From: HLUCCA09 sp039822045
GTDB lineage: Bacteria > Pseudomonadota > Alphaproteobacteria > Rhodobacterales > Rhodobacteraceae
DNA: 64,000 nt
NCBI GenBank assembly: GCA_039822045.1
Contig: JBCBMY010000008.1
Coordinates: 62,001-126,000, forward strand
Direction of reading: 5' to 3'
Made by a program: the position numbers and the translations under genes. The number at the start of each line of letters is the position of its first letter. The first letter of the stretch is position 1. A model generated the notes under the pieces. That model was not told where the DNA came from and did not search any database. It worked only from the letters and a program-made list of their open reading frames with translations. Positions 33,893-42,667 of the stretch are shown here, in pieces.

Positions 33893-34648
33893 TCAGCGCG
33901 TAAGCCCCACCTCCTTGCGCACCGCCTCGTCCCGCAGCGACACCTCTTGCCCTGCATACGCACGGCCCGCCTGGCCCGCCAACCAGACCAGCGCCCGTGC
34001 TGGCCAGTCGGCCGGGATGTGATCGTCCCAACTGAGCTGGCTGACCGGATTTATGCCCGATGCCTTGATCTCGCGCTGCATGTCCGTCGCCACAGTGCCG
34101 GGCGACAGCCCGATGGCCAGAATGCCGCGATCGCCATACTCCTTGTCGAGCATCCGGGTGAGCATCGCGGCGCCCGCCTTGGCCGCGCAATAGGCCGACC
34201 AGCCTTCCACCGGCCCGTGTGCTGCGCCCGACGAGATTGTGATCACCGTGCCGCCGTCCTGGGCCAGCATTACCGGGAGTGCCGCATGCATGCCGTGGAA
34301 GACGCCCTTGAGGTTGATGTCGATGGTCTGGCCCCAGGCATCGGGGTCGAGCCCGTCCATATGGCCAATGGGCTGAACAATCCCGGCATTTCCGATCAGA
34401 ATGTCCAGCCGACCGAACGCGTCCACTGTTGCCTTTATGGCCGTCTCCATTTCCCAGTAGCGCGAGACGTCGCAGGGAACGGCAAGGGCGGCTGGCCCGA
34501 TCTCGCCCGCCAGATCGGCGATCTCGTCGCCGGACCGTGCAAGAAGCACCACGCGCGCGCCCTCATCCGCAAAGGCGCGCGCCGCCGCTGCGCCAATACC
34601 GCGGCTCGCCCCGGTGATGGCCACCACCTTGCCATCCATCTTGCCCAT
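33893..34648 (-). CDS. Short-chain dehydrogenase/reductase
   Basis: A 251-residue classical SDR. Cofactor motif TGASRGIGAAAA; NAG at LIGNAGIVQ; catalytic Ser in TISSGAAHG and the YxxxK pair in YCAAKAGAAM; PGTVATDM follows. The residue after the second beta strand (LLARSG) suggests NADP but is not decisive. Ribosome site GGAAGGAG. The gene is convergent with the SpoIIAA-like gene; substrate unknown. Confidence 0.87.
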   Translation of the reverse strand: MGKMDGKVVAITGASRGIGAAAARAFADEGARVVLLARSGDEIADLAGEIGPAALAVPCDVSRYWEMETAIKATVDAFGRLDILIGNAGIVQPIGHMDGLDPDAWGQTIDINLKGVFHGMHAALPVMLAQDGGTVITISSGAAHGPVEGWSAYCAAKAGAAMLTRMLDKEYGDRGILAIGLSPGTVATDMQREIKASGINPVSQLSWDDHIPADWPARALVWLAGQAGRAYAGQEVSLRDEAVRKEVGLTR

Positions 34649-34824
34649 CGCCGGTCTCCTTCCGATCCCTGATCGATGCTATAGCGCCCCGGTGCGGCGC
34701 GAAACCCCGGCGACCGGACAGGTGCGGCGGCCCGCCGCGCGCGGCGTTCTCGCGGCGCGGGCTTGACCGCTTCCTCCACCTCCCCGACACTCCGCGCGAC
34801 TATGGTTGAACCCAGGATTTCCCC

Positions 34825-36357
34825 ATGACCCGACCCCTGCTTTCCAGCGCCGCTGCCGTTGCGCTTGTTGCGCTGCCCGCCGCGGCCCCCGCGCTCACCG
34901 CCGACGAGGTGTGGGCCAGCTGGCAGGAGCGTGCCGCTGGCGCCGGCGTCGCACTCACGGCCGGGTCAGAAGCCAAGTCCGGGGGCACGCTTACCCTGTC
35001 CGGCCTCGCGCTCGCCGCCGACATCGACGACGTCGAAGATGTGACCATCACCGCCACGATGTCGGAGGTTTCGATGGTGGAAGATGGCGCCGGCGGGGTC
35101 GAGGTTATGCTGCCTCCCTCGATCCCGGTGACGATTGCCGGCTCCGACGAGGAAGGCGCCGACGGGTCAGCCCTGATCACGATCGCGCTGTCGGGCATGT
35201 CGCTTCTGCTCAGCGACGCCGAGGGCGGGGGCGTGACCAACACCTATGCCGCCGACGGCATCACCATTTCGCTCGATGAGCTGACCGAGGGCGGTGAGGT
35301 CAACACCGACGTGGTCTTTGCAATCAACGCCGAAACCCTTGCCGGTCGGTTCAGCTCAACCGGGGGAGAACAGCCTCTGATCGAGAGCAGCTACAATCTC
35401 GACAGCCTTGGTCTTGAGATTGCAGCCACCGATCCCGACGAGGGCGGGACATTCGAGATGACGCTGGACATGGCCGATCTCGCCTCCGACACAACCGGAT
35501 CGTTCGATGTGGCCGACCTCGTTGCGATGAGCCCCGACACCACGCTCCGCGATATGCTCGATGACGGGTTTTCGGTTGACGGCACGGGCGGTGTCGGCGC
35601 CACGAATTATGCCATTTCGGCCGAAGGGATGCCGGAGAGCTTTACCTCTAGCGGCTCGATCTCGGGCATCTCCGGGGAAGTGGTGATGAACGCCGAGCGC
35701 TTGCTCTACAATCTGGCCTACAACGATCTGGAATTCACCGCCTCTGGCTCGGAGATCCCGTTTCCGAAGGTCGGCGGCGCGCTCGGCCAGCTTGCCGTCA
35801 AGATCGGTATCCCGACGACCTTGGAGCCGGGAGACATGGCCCTTGGACTCGCGCTGCGCGATCTGACGGTGGGAGAAGAGATCTGGGCCCTCGTTGACCC
35901 GGCTGGCCAATTGCCGCGCGATCCGGCTTCGGTGGCGCTCGATCTGTCGGGCACGATGAAGTTTCTCATCGATGTCTTCGCGATGGACGGCGAAGACGCC
36001 CCTGAAGACTTGCCCGCCGAGGTCACAGCCCTCGATATCAATGAGCTCTTGCTGACAGTGGGCGGCGCGGTCCTGGAGGGCAGCGGGGCCTTCACCTTCG
36101 ATTGGTCGGCGCCCGGCCCCTTTGGCCCGGGTACGCCGGCGCCCGACGGCGCGCTCAGCCTGTCGCTGACCGGGGCAATGGGGCTGATGCAGACGCTCGA
36201 GGAGATCCAACTCCTCCCGCCGCAACAGGCGATGATGGGCCGGATGGCGCTGGGCGCGATCGCGGTGCCGGGCGACGGGCCCGACACGCTGGTCTCGGAG
36301 ATCACGGTTTCGCCCGACGGCACCATTCTCGCCAACGGCAGCGAGTTGCCGTTCTGA
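34825..36357 (+). CDS. DUF2125 exported protein
   Basis: A 510-residue exported protein with signal MTRPLLSSAAAVALVALPAAAPALT. It is acidic and rich in Gly, Asp, Thr and Ser, with repeated beta-strand-like segments (for example GGTLTLSGLALAADIDDVEDV and later FPKVGGALGQLAVKIG), typical of the DUF2125 family common in Rhodobacteraceae. Some similarity in style to AsmA/YdgA-like periplasmic proteins exists, but no function is known. AGGA precedes ATG 34825. Confidence 0.75.
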   Translation: MTRPLLSSAAAVALVALPAAAPALTADEVWASWQERAAGAGVALTAGSEAKSGGTLTLSGLALAADIDDVEDVTITATMSEVSMVEDGAGGVEVMLPPSIPVTIAGSDEEGADGSALITIALSGMSLLLSDAEGGGVTNTYAADGITISLDELTEGGEVNTDVVFAINAETLAGRFSSTGGEQPLIESSYNLDSLGLEIAATDPDEGGTFEMTLDMADLASDTTGSFDVADLVAMSPDTTLRDMLDDGFSVDGTGGVGATNYAISAEGMPESFTSSGSISGISGEVVMNAERLLYNLAYNDLEFTASGSEIPFPKVGGALGQLAVKIGIPTTLEPGDMALGLALRDLTVGEEIWALVDPAGQLPRDPASVALDLSGTMKFLIDVFAMDGEDAPEDLPAEVTALDINELLLTVGGAVLEGSGAFTFDWSAPGPFGPGTPAPDGALSLSLTGAMGLMQTLEEIQLLPPQQAMMGRMALGAIAVPGDGPDTLVSEITVSPDGTILANGSELPF

Positions 36358-36393
36358 TCTAGGGTCGGCGCCAGACCTTAGGGACGTATCGAG

Positions 36394-36416
36394 CCGGATC
36401 CGAACCGCGGGTCCGG
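36394..36416 (+). terminator. Hairpin after DUF2125 gene
   Basis: An 8-bp stem (CCGGATCC with GGGTCCGG, one G-T wobble) and a 7-nt loop, 37 bp after the stop. No T-tract follows; probable transcript end or stabiliser. Confidence 0.4.
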
Positions 36417-36465
36417 TTAGGGCTCCCGCGCGTCGCGGCCTTGCGGCCTTGCCCGCTTGGGCCCG

Positions 36466-36485
36466 GCGCCGGCTGTCGCCGGCGC
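36466..36485. other. Perfect GC hairpin in tdh upstream gap
   Basis: GCGCCGGC-TGTC-GCCGGCGC, a perfect 8-bp stem, lies in the 291-bp gap before tdh. The rest of that gap (36358-36648) shows no gene; the reading frame open there lacks conserved features. Confidence 0.4.
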
Positions 36486-36648
36486 GGTTGCTCTGGGGAT
36501 TTGGCCTTCCGGGTCTGCCAACTCGTATCCCTTTGGCGGTTTGCATCGCGGCTCGCTGAGACGTGCGCACGGACGGCCGTCCGCGCCCTTGCGACTCGCG
36601 CCGCTCCGACGCAAGGCTGTGAGATACTGCCGCCGAAGGAGCAGGCCG

Positions 36649-37686
36649 ATGTCCAATCAGATGCGCGCTCTGGTCAAGCCGCGACCGGCGCCCGAGCTCG
36701 ACCTGGCAACAATGCCGGTTCCCGAGATCGGCCCCGACGACGTGCTGATCCGCGTGTCCAAGACTGGGATCTGCGGCACCGACATTCATATCTGGCAATG
36801 GGATGAGTGGGCCGCCCGCACCGTACCGACGCCCCTGACCATCGGGCACGAGTTCGCCGGCGTTATCGTCGAGACCGGGCGCAACGTCGAGGACCTCCGG
36901 CGTGGCCAACGCGTGTCGGGCGAGGGGCACCTCATCGGCCGCACGTCGCGCCAGAGCCGCGCAGGCAAGTTCCACCTCGACCCCGAAACGAAGGGGATCG
37001 GGGTGAACGTTCCGGGCGCGTTCGCCGATTACCTTGTGCTGCCCGCGTTCAATGCCGTGCCTCTTCCCGACACGATTGACGACGAGATCGGGGCCATCCT
37101 CGATCCCCTGGGCAACGCCGTGCACACCGCGCTGAGCTTCGATCTGGTGGGCGAGGACGTGCTGGTGACGGGCGCCGGCCCGATCGGCATCATGGCGGCG
37201 GCGGTGGCGCGCCATGTGGGAGCACGCCATGTGGTGATCACCGACGTGAACCCCGCCCGCCTCGACCTGGCTGCGCAGGTTGCCGATATCCGCCCGGTCA
37301 ACGTTGCGACGGAAGATCTATTTGCGGTCACCGCCGAGCTTGGGATGGAACAGGGGTTCGACGTGGGGCTCGAGATGTCGGGCAATCAGGCCGCGCTCGA
37401 TCAGATGGTTGAGAACCTGGTTATGGGCGGTCACATCGCCCTCCTCGGCATTCCGCCGGGCAAATCCCCGGTCGACTGGTCGCGCATCGTGTTCAAGGCG
37501 ATCACCATCAAGGGCGTCTATGGCCGCGAGATCTTTGAAACCTGGTACAAGATGATCGCCATGCTGCAGAACGGGCTCGACGTGCGGAGGGTGATCACGC
37601 ATCGCTTCCCCGTTGCCGAGTACCGCGCCGGGTTCGATGCGATGCTGTCGGGCCAGAGCGGGAAGGTCGTGCTCGACTGGAGCTGA
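36649..37686 (+). CDS. tdh: L-threonine 3-dehydrogenase (MDR family)
   Basis: Oxidises L-threonine with NAD to 2-amino-3-ketobutyrate. A 345-residue medium-chain dehydrogenase with catalytic zinc ligands in KTGICGTDIHIW (Cys) and IGHEFAGV (His-Glu), and Rossmann motif VLVTGAGPIGIMAAAVA. The ending KAITIKGVYGREIFETWYKM is diagnostic of Tdh. Where E. coli Tdh carries four structural-zinc Cys, this protein reads GEGHLIGRTSRQSRAGKFHL and has none, so the structural zinc is absent. AAGGAG precedes ATG 36649. No kbl gene is adjacent. Confidence 0.9.
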   Translation: MSNQMRALVKPRPAPELDLATMPVPEIGPDDVLIRVSKTGICGTDIHIWQWDEWAARTVPTPLTIGHEFAGVIVETGRNVEDLRRGQRVSGEGHLIGRTSRQSRAGKFHLDPETKGIGVNVPGAFADYLVLPAFNAVPLPDTIDDEIGAILDPLGNAVHTALSFDLVGEDVLVTGAGPIGIMAAAVARHVGARHVVITDVNPARLDLAAQVADIRPVNVATEDLFAVTAELGMEQGFDVGLEMSGNQAALDQMVENLVMGGHIALLGIPPGKSPVDWSRIVFKAITIKGVYGREIFETWYKMIAMLQNGLDVRRVITHRFPVAEYRAGFDAMLSGQSGKVVLDWS

Positions 37687-37689
37687 CCG

Positions 37690-38628
37690 CTACTGGCGCG
37701 GGCGCACATAGAGGCGCTCGGTCACCTCGGCGCCCCACTGATCGCCCTGCCACTCGTCTTCGAGGTGGAAGCCGTGCCGCTCGTAGAGCACGCGCGCTGC
37801 GTCAAGCCCGGCGAGCGTCCAGAGCCGCACCTCGCGAAAACCCTGCGCATCGCAATGGGCCATCGCGTGCGCCATCAGTGACTGCCCGATCCCGGCGCCC
37901 CGCATCCCGTCGGCCACGAAGAACCAGCGCAGATGGGCAACGTTGTCGCCAAGGTCCTCGCCATCGATGGTCACCGAGCCCACGATCTGCCCGCCGATCC
38001 GGGCATGCCAGATTCCGTTGGCCGGCCGATCGGCCCGCGGCAGGAACTCTGCCATGTCGGCCGCCACGCGCGTCTCGAACGCCACGCCGAACGGCTGGTT
38101 CTGTGCGGCCCACGAGGCGGCGATCTCTGCCGCCCGGCCGAGCAGCCCGGGAACATACCCCGAGCCGATTTCAACGCCGGGCAGCCCGATCTTTGGATCG
38201 GGCGAGATTGGCGACAGGGCCTGGGCATAGGCGGCAAGACCCGCTTGCGCCTTGGCTGCGGCCACGGGCCCGAGCCGGGTCAACGCGTCAGCCACCTGGG
38301 CGTCCGCGACGCGGTCGACCCGCGACAGTACCGCGCGACCGGCATCGGTCAGGTGCAGCGGTTTGGCGCGGCCGTCGCTGTCGGATGTGGCCTCTCGCAC
38401 GAGCCCGCGATCGACGAGGCCGCGGATCAGCCTGCTCACGGTCGACTTCTCCAGGCTCAACCGACGTGCCAGGGTGGCCGCTGTGAGCCCTTCGGCCCGG
38501 CCAATTTCGATAATGGCGTGCACGGTCGAGCCGGTCAGCGCCGTGCCTGCAATGCCCTTGCCGAGGAATCCCCACCGCCGCACGAGCTCTCGCGATGCGG
38601 CGCGCACCGCCTGCACCTGTCCATCCAT
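37690..38628 (-). CDS. MarR-type regulator fused to GNAT acetyltransferase
   Basis: A 312-residue fusion. Residues 1-145 form a MarR winged helix (AEGLTAATLARRLSLEKSTVSRLIRGLVDRGLV, then the wing SDSDGRAKPLHLTDAG). Residues 155-312 form a GNAT domain with the acetyl-CoA loop FFVADGMRGAGIGQSLMAHAM and DAARVLYERHGF. Such fusions sense or modify small ligands and often autoregulate. ATG 38628 is preferred over the upstream TTG because AGGAG lies at the right spacing. It is convergent with tdh, 3 bp apart. Confidence 0.88.
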   Translation of the reverse strand: MDGQVQAVRAASRELVRRWGFLGKGIAGTALTGSTVHAIIEIGRAEGLTAATLARRLSLEKSTVSRLIRGLVDRGLVREATSDSDGRAKPLHLTDAGRAVLSRVDRVADAQVADALTRLGPVAAAKAQAGLAAYAQALSPISPDPKIGLPGVEIGSGYVPGLLGRAAEIAASWAAQNQPFGVAFETRVAADMAEFLPRADRPANGIWHARIGGQIVGSVTIDGEDLGDNVAHLRWFFVADGMRGAGIGQSLMAHAMAHCDAQGFREVRLWTLAGLDAARVLYERHGFHLEDEWQGDQWGAEVTERLYVRPRQ

Positions 38629-38678
38629 TTCGTCGCTCCTCAAGGGCGTGAAATCCGTCTCGGACCATGTGCCATATA

Positions 38679-38693
38679 GTTGTATAACGCAAC
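38679..38693. promoter_or_regulatory. Candidate MarR-type operator
   Basis: GTTGTATAACGCAAC, an imperfect palindrome with GTTG/CAAC arms, lies 50 bp upstream of the MarR-GNAT start in an AT-richer stretch. The form and place fit an autoregulatory operator. The rest of the 261-bp gap to pmbA holds no recognised gene. Confidence 0.4.
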
Positions 38694-38889
38694 CTTATTT
38701 GAGCACTCTGTGACGATGCTCTTGCGCCTGAGTGGGGCTTTGCGCGGCCAAGGGTCTGGCGAGCGTCCGCGGCGCCGGCTTACTTGGCAAACCCTTATGA
38801 AATTCTGGAGTCTCAGTATGTTTTGCAAATTCGATGCTCGGCGCATGTCTCGACTTGCGACTCTCCGCACAACCCCATAGCTCAGATCC

Positions 38890-40236
38890 ATGGATGCTCC
38901 CCTCGACCGCCTTGCTGCCCGTCTCCTGGAGGCCGCCGCGTCTGCCGGCGCCGATGCCGCCGACGCCATGGCCGCGTCGGGCACATCGATTTCGGTTGAT
39001 ATCCGCGAGGGCGCCCTGGAGCAGGCCGAGCGCGCCGAGGGGGTCGATATCGGCCTGCGCGTGATGATTGGACAGCGGCAGGCATGCGTGTCGTCGTCCG
39101 ACATCTCCGAGGATACGATCACGGAAATGGCCACCCGTGCCGTGGCTATGGCGCGCGAGGCGCCTGAGGACCCGGGCATTGCCCAGGCAGAGCCTAGCCA
39201 CTTTGCCACAGACACCGCGATGTCGCGGCTGGAGCTCGACGATCCCGCGCCCGAGCCGAGCCCCCAAGAGCTTGAAGACGCCGCGAAAGCCGCCGAGGCC
39301 GAGGCGCTCTCCCATCCCGGGATCACGATGGCCGAAACGGCGGCAGCCAGTTGGGGGCACCGCCATGTGCACCTGGCGACCTCACAGGGGTTCTCGGCCG
39401 GGTATGGCTCGACCGCGTCCAGTCTCTATTGCGTTGCCATCACCGGTGAAGGCACCGGGATGGAGCGAGACTACTTTGGTGAAAGCCGCACGCACCGGGC
39501 CGATCTGCCCGACCCGGCCGAGGTTGGGCGCGTCGCCGCCGAGCGGACGCTTTCCCGTGCGGGCGCGAGAAAACCGCCGACGGGTCGGTATCCCGTCCTC
39601 TATGACGAGAGAGTCGCGGCCTCGCTGGTTGGGCATCTTCTGCAGGCGATCAACGGCACCGCCATCGTCCGGGGCGCTTCGTGGCTGCGGGATGCGATGG
39701 GGGAAGAGGTGCTGCCCAAGGGCATGAGCCTTGCCGCCGAGCCCCATCGCACACGCGTGTCCGGCTCGCGCCTCTATGATGCCGAAGGTGTGCCAACCGT
39801 CGCCCGCAACATCGTCGACGACGGCGTGCTGACGGGGTGGATCCTCGATATCGCCACGGCCCGAAAGCTTGGCCTCGATACGACCGGAAGTGCCGCGCGC
39901 GGTGTCTCGTCTCCGCCGTCGCCCGCAGCCGGCAACATAGCATTGACCCAAGGCGCCCAAAGCCCCGACGACCTGATGCGCGAAATGGGAACCGGCCTCG
40001 TGATCACCTCGATGATCGGCTCGACCATTTCGGCCACGACGGGCGACTACTCCCGTGGGGCCTCGGGCTTCTGGGTCGAGAACGGCGAACTTGCCTATCC
40101 GGTCAACGAGTGCACCGTTGCCGGCAATCTTCGCGACATGCTGAAGACGCTGGTTCCCGCCAACGATGCCCGCCCGCACGTGTCTCGGGTTGTCCCCTCG
40201 CTTCTGGTGGAGGGCCTCACGCTTGCTGGCGACTGA
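38890..40236 (+). CDS. pmbA: TldE/PmbA metalloprotease subunit
   Basis: A 448-residue member of the TldD/PmbA (peptidase U62) family; TldD-PmbA heterodimers degrade unfolded or leader peptides, as in microcin B17 maturation. Characteristic segments are RAEGVDIGLRVMIGQRQACVSSSD near residue 45, SRLYDAEGVPTVARNIVDDGVLTGWI, NIALTQGAQSPDDLMREM and DYSRGASGFWVENGEL. PmbA lacks the zinc HExxH present in TldD; none is seen here. tldD is not in the window. No clear ribosome site precedes ATG. Confidence 0.92.
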   Translation: MDAPLDRLAARLLEAAASAGADAADAMAASGTSISVDIREGALEQAERAEGVDIGLRVMIGQRQACVSSSDISEDTITEMATRAVAMAREAPEDPGIAQAEPSHFATDTAMSRLELDDPAPEPSPQELEDAAKAAEAEALSHPGITMAETAAASWGHRHVHLATSQGFSAGYGSTASSLYCVAITGEGTGMERDYFGESRTHRADLPDPAEVGRVAAERTLSRAGARKPPTGRYPVLYDERVAASLVGHLLQAINGTAIVRGASWLRDAMGEEVLPKGMSLAAEPHRTRVSGSRLYDAEGVPTVARNIVDDGVLTGWILDIATARKLGLDTTGSAARGVSSPPSPAAGNIALTQGAQSPDDLMREMGTGLVITSMIGSTISATTGDYSRGASGFWVENGELAYPVNECTVAGNLRDMLKTLVPANDARPHVSRVVPSLLVEGLTLAGD

Positions 40237-41053
40237 GCCGAGCAGCAAGCCCGAGGGGGCGCCCGAGGCCGATCTCGCCCTTCTGGTGGACGCGGCCAGA
40301 GCCGCCGGCGAGATCGCGCTGGGTTACTGGAGAAACGCGCAACGGGTCTGGGAGAAGGCCGAAGACCAGGGCCCGGTGGGCGAGGCTGACCTCGCGGCCG
40401 ACCGCGTCCTGACCGAGCATCTGCGCGGCGCCCGCCCCGACTATGGCTGGATGTCGGAGGAGACGGCCGACCTCGCCGAGGATCGGGCCGCGCGAAACTT
40501 GTTCATCGTCGATCCGATCGACGGCACGCGGGCATTTCTGAAGGGCGAGGATACCTGGTCGCATTCCCTCGCCGTCGTGCGGGACCGCGTGCCAGTGGCC
40601 GCCGTTGTGTATCTGCCGGCAAAGGACCTGCTCTATACGGCGGCCGGTGGAGTGGGCGCTTGGAGCAATGGCGCGCTGCTCAGGGCGGAGCCGAGGTCCG
40701 GGGGCCTAGACACGGCGAACCTATTGATCACGAAGCCAAACCTTGCGCCGCATCTGTGGAGCGGGCCGGTACCCACGCTCACACGGCATTTCCGGCCATC
40801 GCTCGCCTACCGCATGGCTTTGGCCGCCGAGGGCCGCTTCGACGGGATGGTGACACTGCGCGATGCCTGGGAATGGGACGTCGCCGCCGGTGCCCTGATC
40901 GCCATGGAAGCGGGGCTGTGCGTAACCGACCGGGATGGTGCCGCGCTGCGCTTCAACAGCCCGGCGCGGAAAACGGCCGGCATCCTTGCCGCCACACCTT
41001 CCCTGCATGCGGAGTTGCGCGCGCGGCTCGCCCCGGGCGCCTGGACAGAGTGA
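40223..41053 (+). CDS. cysQ: 3'(2'),5'-bisphosphate nucleotidase, inositol monophosphatase family
   Basis: A 276-residue Mg-dependent phosphatase that hydrolyses PAP in sulfur assimilation. Metal-binding motifs: GWMSEET, FIVDPIDGTRAFLKG (DPIDGT) and DAWEWDVAAGALIAMEAG. TTG 40223 is proposed because GGAGGG lies 8 nt upstream and the ORF then overlaps pmbA by 14 bp; the ATG at 40166 lies too deep in pmbA. It leads the cysQ-DUF4170-waaA-lpxK order common in Rhodobacteraceae. Confidence 0.87.
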   Translation: MLATEPSSKPEGAPEADLALLVDAARAAGEIALGYWRNAQRVWEKAEDQGPVGEADLAADRVLTEHLRGARPDYGWMSEETADLAEDRAARNLFIVDPIDGTRAFLKGEDTWSHSLAVVRDRVPVAAVVYLPAKDLLYTAAGGVGAWSNGALLRAEPRSGGLDTANLLITKPNLAPHLWSGPVPTLTRHFRPSLAYRMALAAEGRFDGMVTLRDAWEWDVAAGALIAMEAGLCVTDRDGAALRFNSPARKTAGILAATPSLHAELRARLAPGAWTE

Positions 41054-41175
41054 CCGGCCCACCATAGGCACGCATGGCTTTCATTGGCCCACACCCGTCC
41101 CGCGGCACCCGGCTCGCTTGACGCAGACCGGAGGCTCCGTAGGGTGCGCCAGCGCCAAACAGAGCGGAGCCAACC

Positions 41176-41421
41176 ATGACCCAGCGCCTTCACCTCGTCT
41201 TCGGCGGCGAGCTCGTCGACCCGCAGGGCACCACATTCAAGGATGTCGACGACCTACACATCGTTGGGATTTATCCGAACTACCAGAAGGCGCTGGATGC
41301 GTGGAGGGCGGAGGCGCAGCGCACTGTCGACAATGCTCATATGCGCTATTTCATTGCTCACTTGCACCGTCTGAGGGAAGAGGAGCAGGAAGCCTCGCCC
41401 ACCGAGGAACTCGATAGCTGA
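41176..41421 (+). CDS. DUF4170 small protein
   Basis: An 81-residue protein: HLVFGGELVDPQGTTFKDVDDLHIVGIYPNYQKALDAWRAEAQRTVDNAHMRYFIAHLHRL in successive pieces matches DUF4170, a family seen between cysQ and kdtA in Rhodobacterales. The C-terminus is acidic (EEEQEASPTEELDS). GGAG lies 8 nt before ATG. Function unknown; synteny links it to lipid A/Kdo genes. Confidence 0.85.
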   Translation: MTQRLHLVFGGELVDPQGTTFKDVDDLHIVGIYPNYQKALDAWRAEAQRTVDNAHMRYFIAHLHRLREEEQEASPTEELDS

Positions 41422-41428
41422 GGATATT

Positions 41429-42667
41429 GTGGACCGTGCGACCGGCCTCCTAACACGGTTGCGCCGCTTCGTTGGCAGCGCTCCGAGCGCCGCGGCCGAA
41501 CCGCCGGCAGCGGACGCCGCCTCCCGTCGCATGGAGGCACCTGCGACAGTGCTCTGCCTGGCCGGATCCGATGCCGCCATGGCGGGTCTCGCAGAGCTCG
41601 ATTTGCTCCTCGGTGATGAAGGGATGGACCTGGAATTTCTCGTGGCTCCGTTTGGCGCGGCGCATGCGGCATCCGTCCCCCCCGCTCTGATCGGATTGGA
41701 ACTCCCGGACGAGCCAGGCCGCGCTGCCCTGGATACGTGGATCGCGGGCCATGCGCCCGACGCCATCCTCTGGTGTGGCGCTCTGGATCCCAGTCCGCTC
41801 TTGGAGGCCGTCGCGGCGTCACGTGCGGCCAAGGTCGCGGTCGATGTTCCGTCGCCCGGGCCACACAACGCCCGGGCACGACGAGGCCTGCGCAACGTGG
41901 TGTCGCGCTTCCGCAATGTTCAGACCCTGAATGCCAATGCCGCTTCGGCCCTGCGGGAGCTCGGCCTGCCTGACACCAAGGTGGAGACCGCAGGGCCGTT
42001 CCGCGCCGTGCCCCAGCCACCGGAGTGCAACGACGCCGATCGGGACGCGGTTGCGCAGGCGTTGCGGGCGCGGCCGGTCTGGCTGGCCGCCGCGCCGACC
42101 GAGGCCGAACTTGCCACAGTGCTCGACGCGCATCGGTCCGGTTTACGGATCGTCCATCGGCTGTTGTTGATCCTGATGCCCGGGCCGGAGACGGACGGGC
42201 CCGCGCTCGCCCAGAACCTGGCGGCCGAAGGCTGGCATGTTGCGCGGCGGAGCGCCGAGGAAGAGCCGAGCGAACAGATCGAGATCTTTGTGGCTGATCG
42301 GGCCGGCGAGGGGGGGTTGTGGTACCGCCTCGCCCCGGTGACGTTTCTCGGCGGGACGTTCGGCGATGGCCCCGAGGTGGATCCGCAAGGCCCGGCAAGC
42401 CTCGGATCGGCACTGCTTTCAGGGCCACGTTGGGGGGCGTCGGCCGGCTTCATGGAACGGCTCGATGCGGTGAGTGCGCTGGAGCTGGCACGTCGGCCCG
42501 GCGGCCTTTCCGACGGGCTCGAGGCCCTTATGACGCCAGACGCCGTGGCCGCACGCGCCCATGCCGCTTGGGATGTCGTGAGCGATGGCGCACGGGTGCA
42601 GGAGCGCGCGGCCGAGGCACTGAAGGCTGCGCTTGGCCACGCCAATCCGAGCCAGCCGGGGCGCTGA
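41429..42667 (+). CDS. waaA: 3-deoxy-D-manno-octulosonic acid transferase (divergent)
   Basis: A 412-residue protein aligning with the Kdo transferase (glycosyltransferase N plus C domains) by position between DUF4170 and lpxK and by segments such as APDAILWCGALDPSPLLEAV, LILMPGPETDGPALAQNLAAEGW and VTFLGGTFGDGPEVDPQG (equivalent of the WaaA GGSLxxxGGHNPxE loop). It is atypical: the normal N-terminal membrane anchor and the HNPLEPA sequence are not recognisable. GTG 41429 follows GAGGA. It could be a second Kdo transferase-like enzyme with altered specificity. Confidence 0.7.
   Translation: MDRATGLLTRLRRFVGSAPSAAAEPPAADAASRRMEAPATVLCLAGSDAAMAGLAELDLLLGDEGMDLEFLVAPFGAAHAASVPPALIGLELPDEPGRAALDTWIAGHAPDAILWCGALDPSPLLEAVAASRAAKVAVDVPSPGPHNARARRGLRNVVSRFRNVQTLNANAASALRELGLPDTKVETAGPFRAVPQPPECNDADRDAVAQALRARPVWLAAAPTEAELATVLDAHRSGLRIVHRLLLILMPGPETDGPALAQNLAAEGWHVARRSAEEEPSEQIEIFVADRAGEGGLWYRLAPVTFLGGTFGDGPEVDPQGPASLGSALLSGPRWGASAGFMERLDAVSALELARRPGGLSDGLEALMTPDAVAARAHAAWDVVSDGARVQERAAEALKAALGHANPSQPGR

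Noticed and set aside
35356..37230. 624-residue minus-strand ORF over DUF2125 and tdh
   Set aside because: Overlaps two real + strand genes entirely; composition is that of a GC-rich shadow frame.
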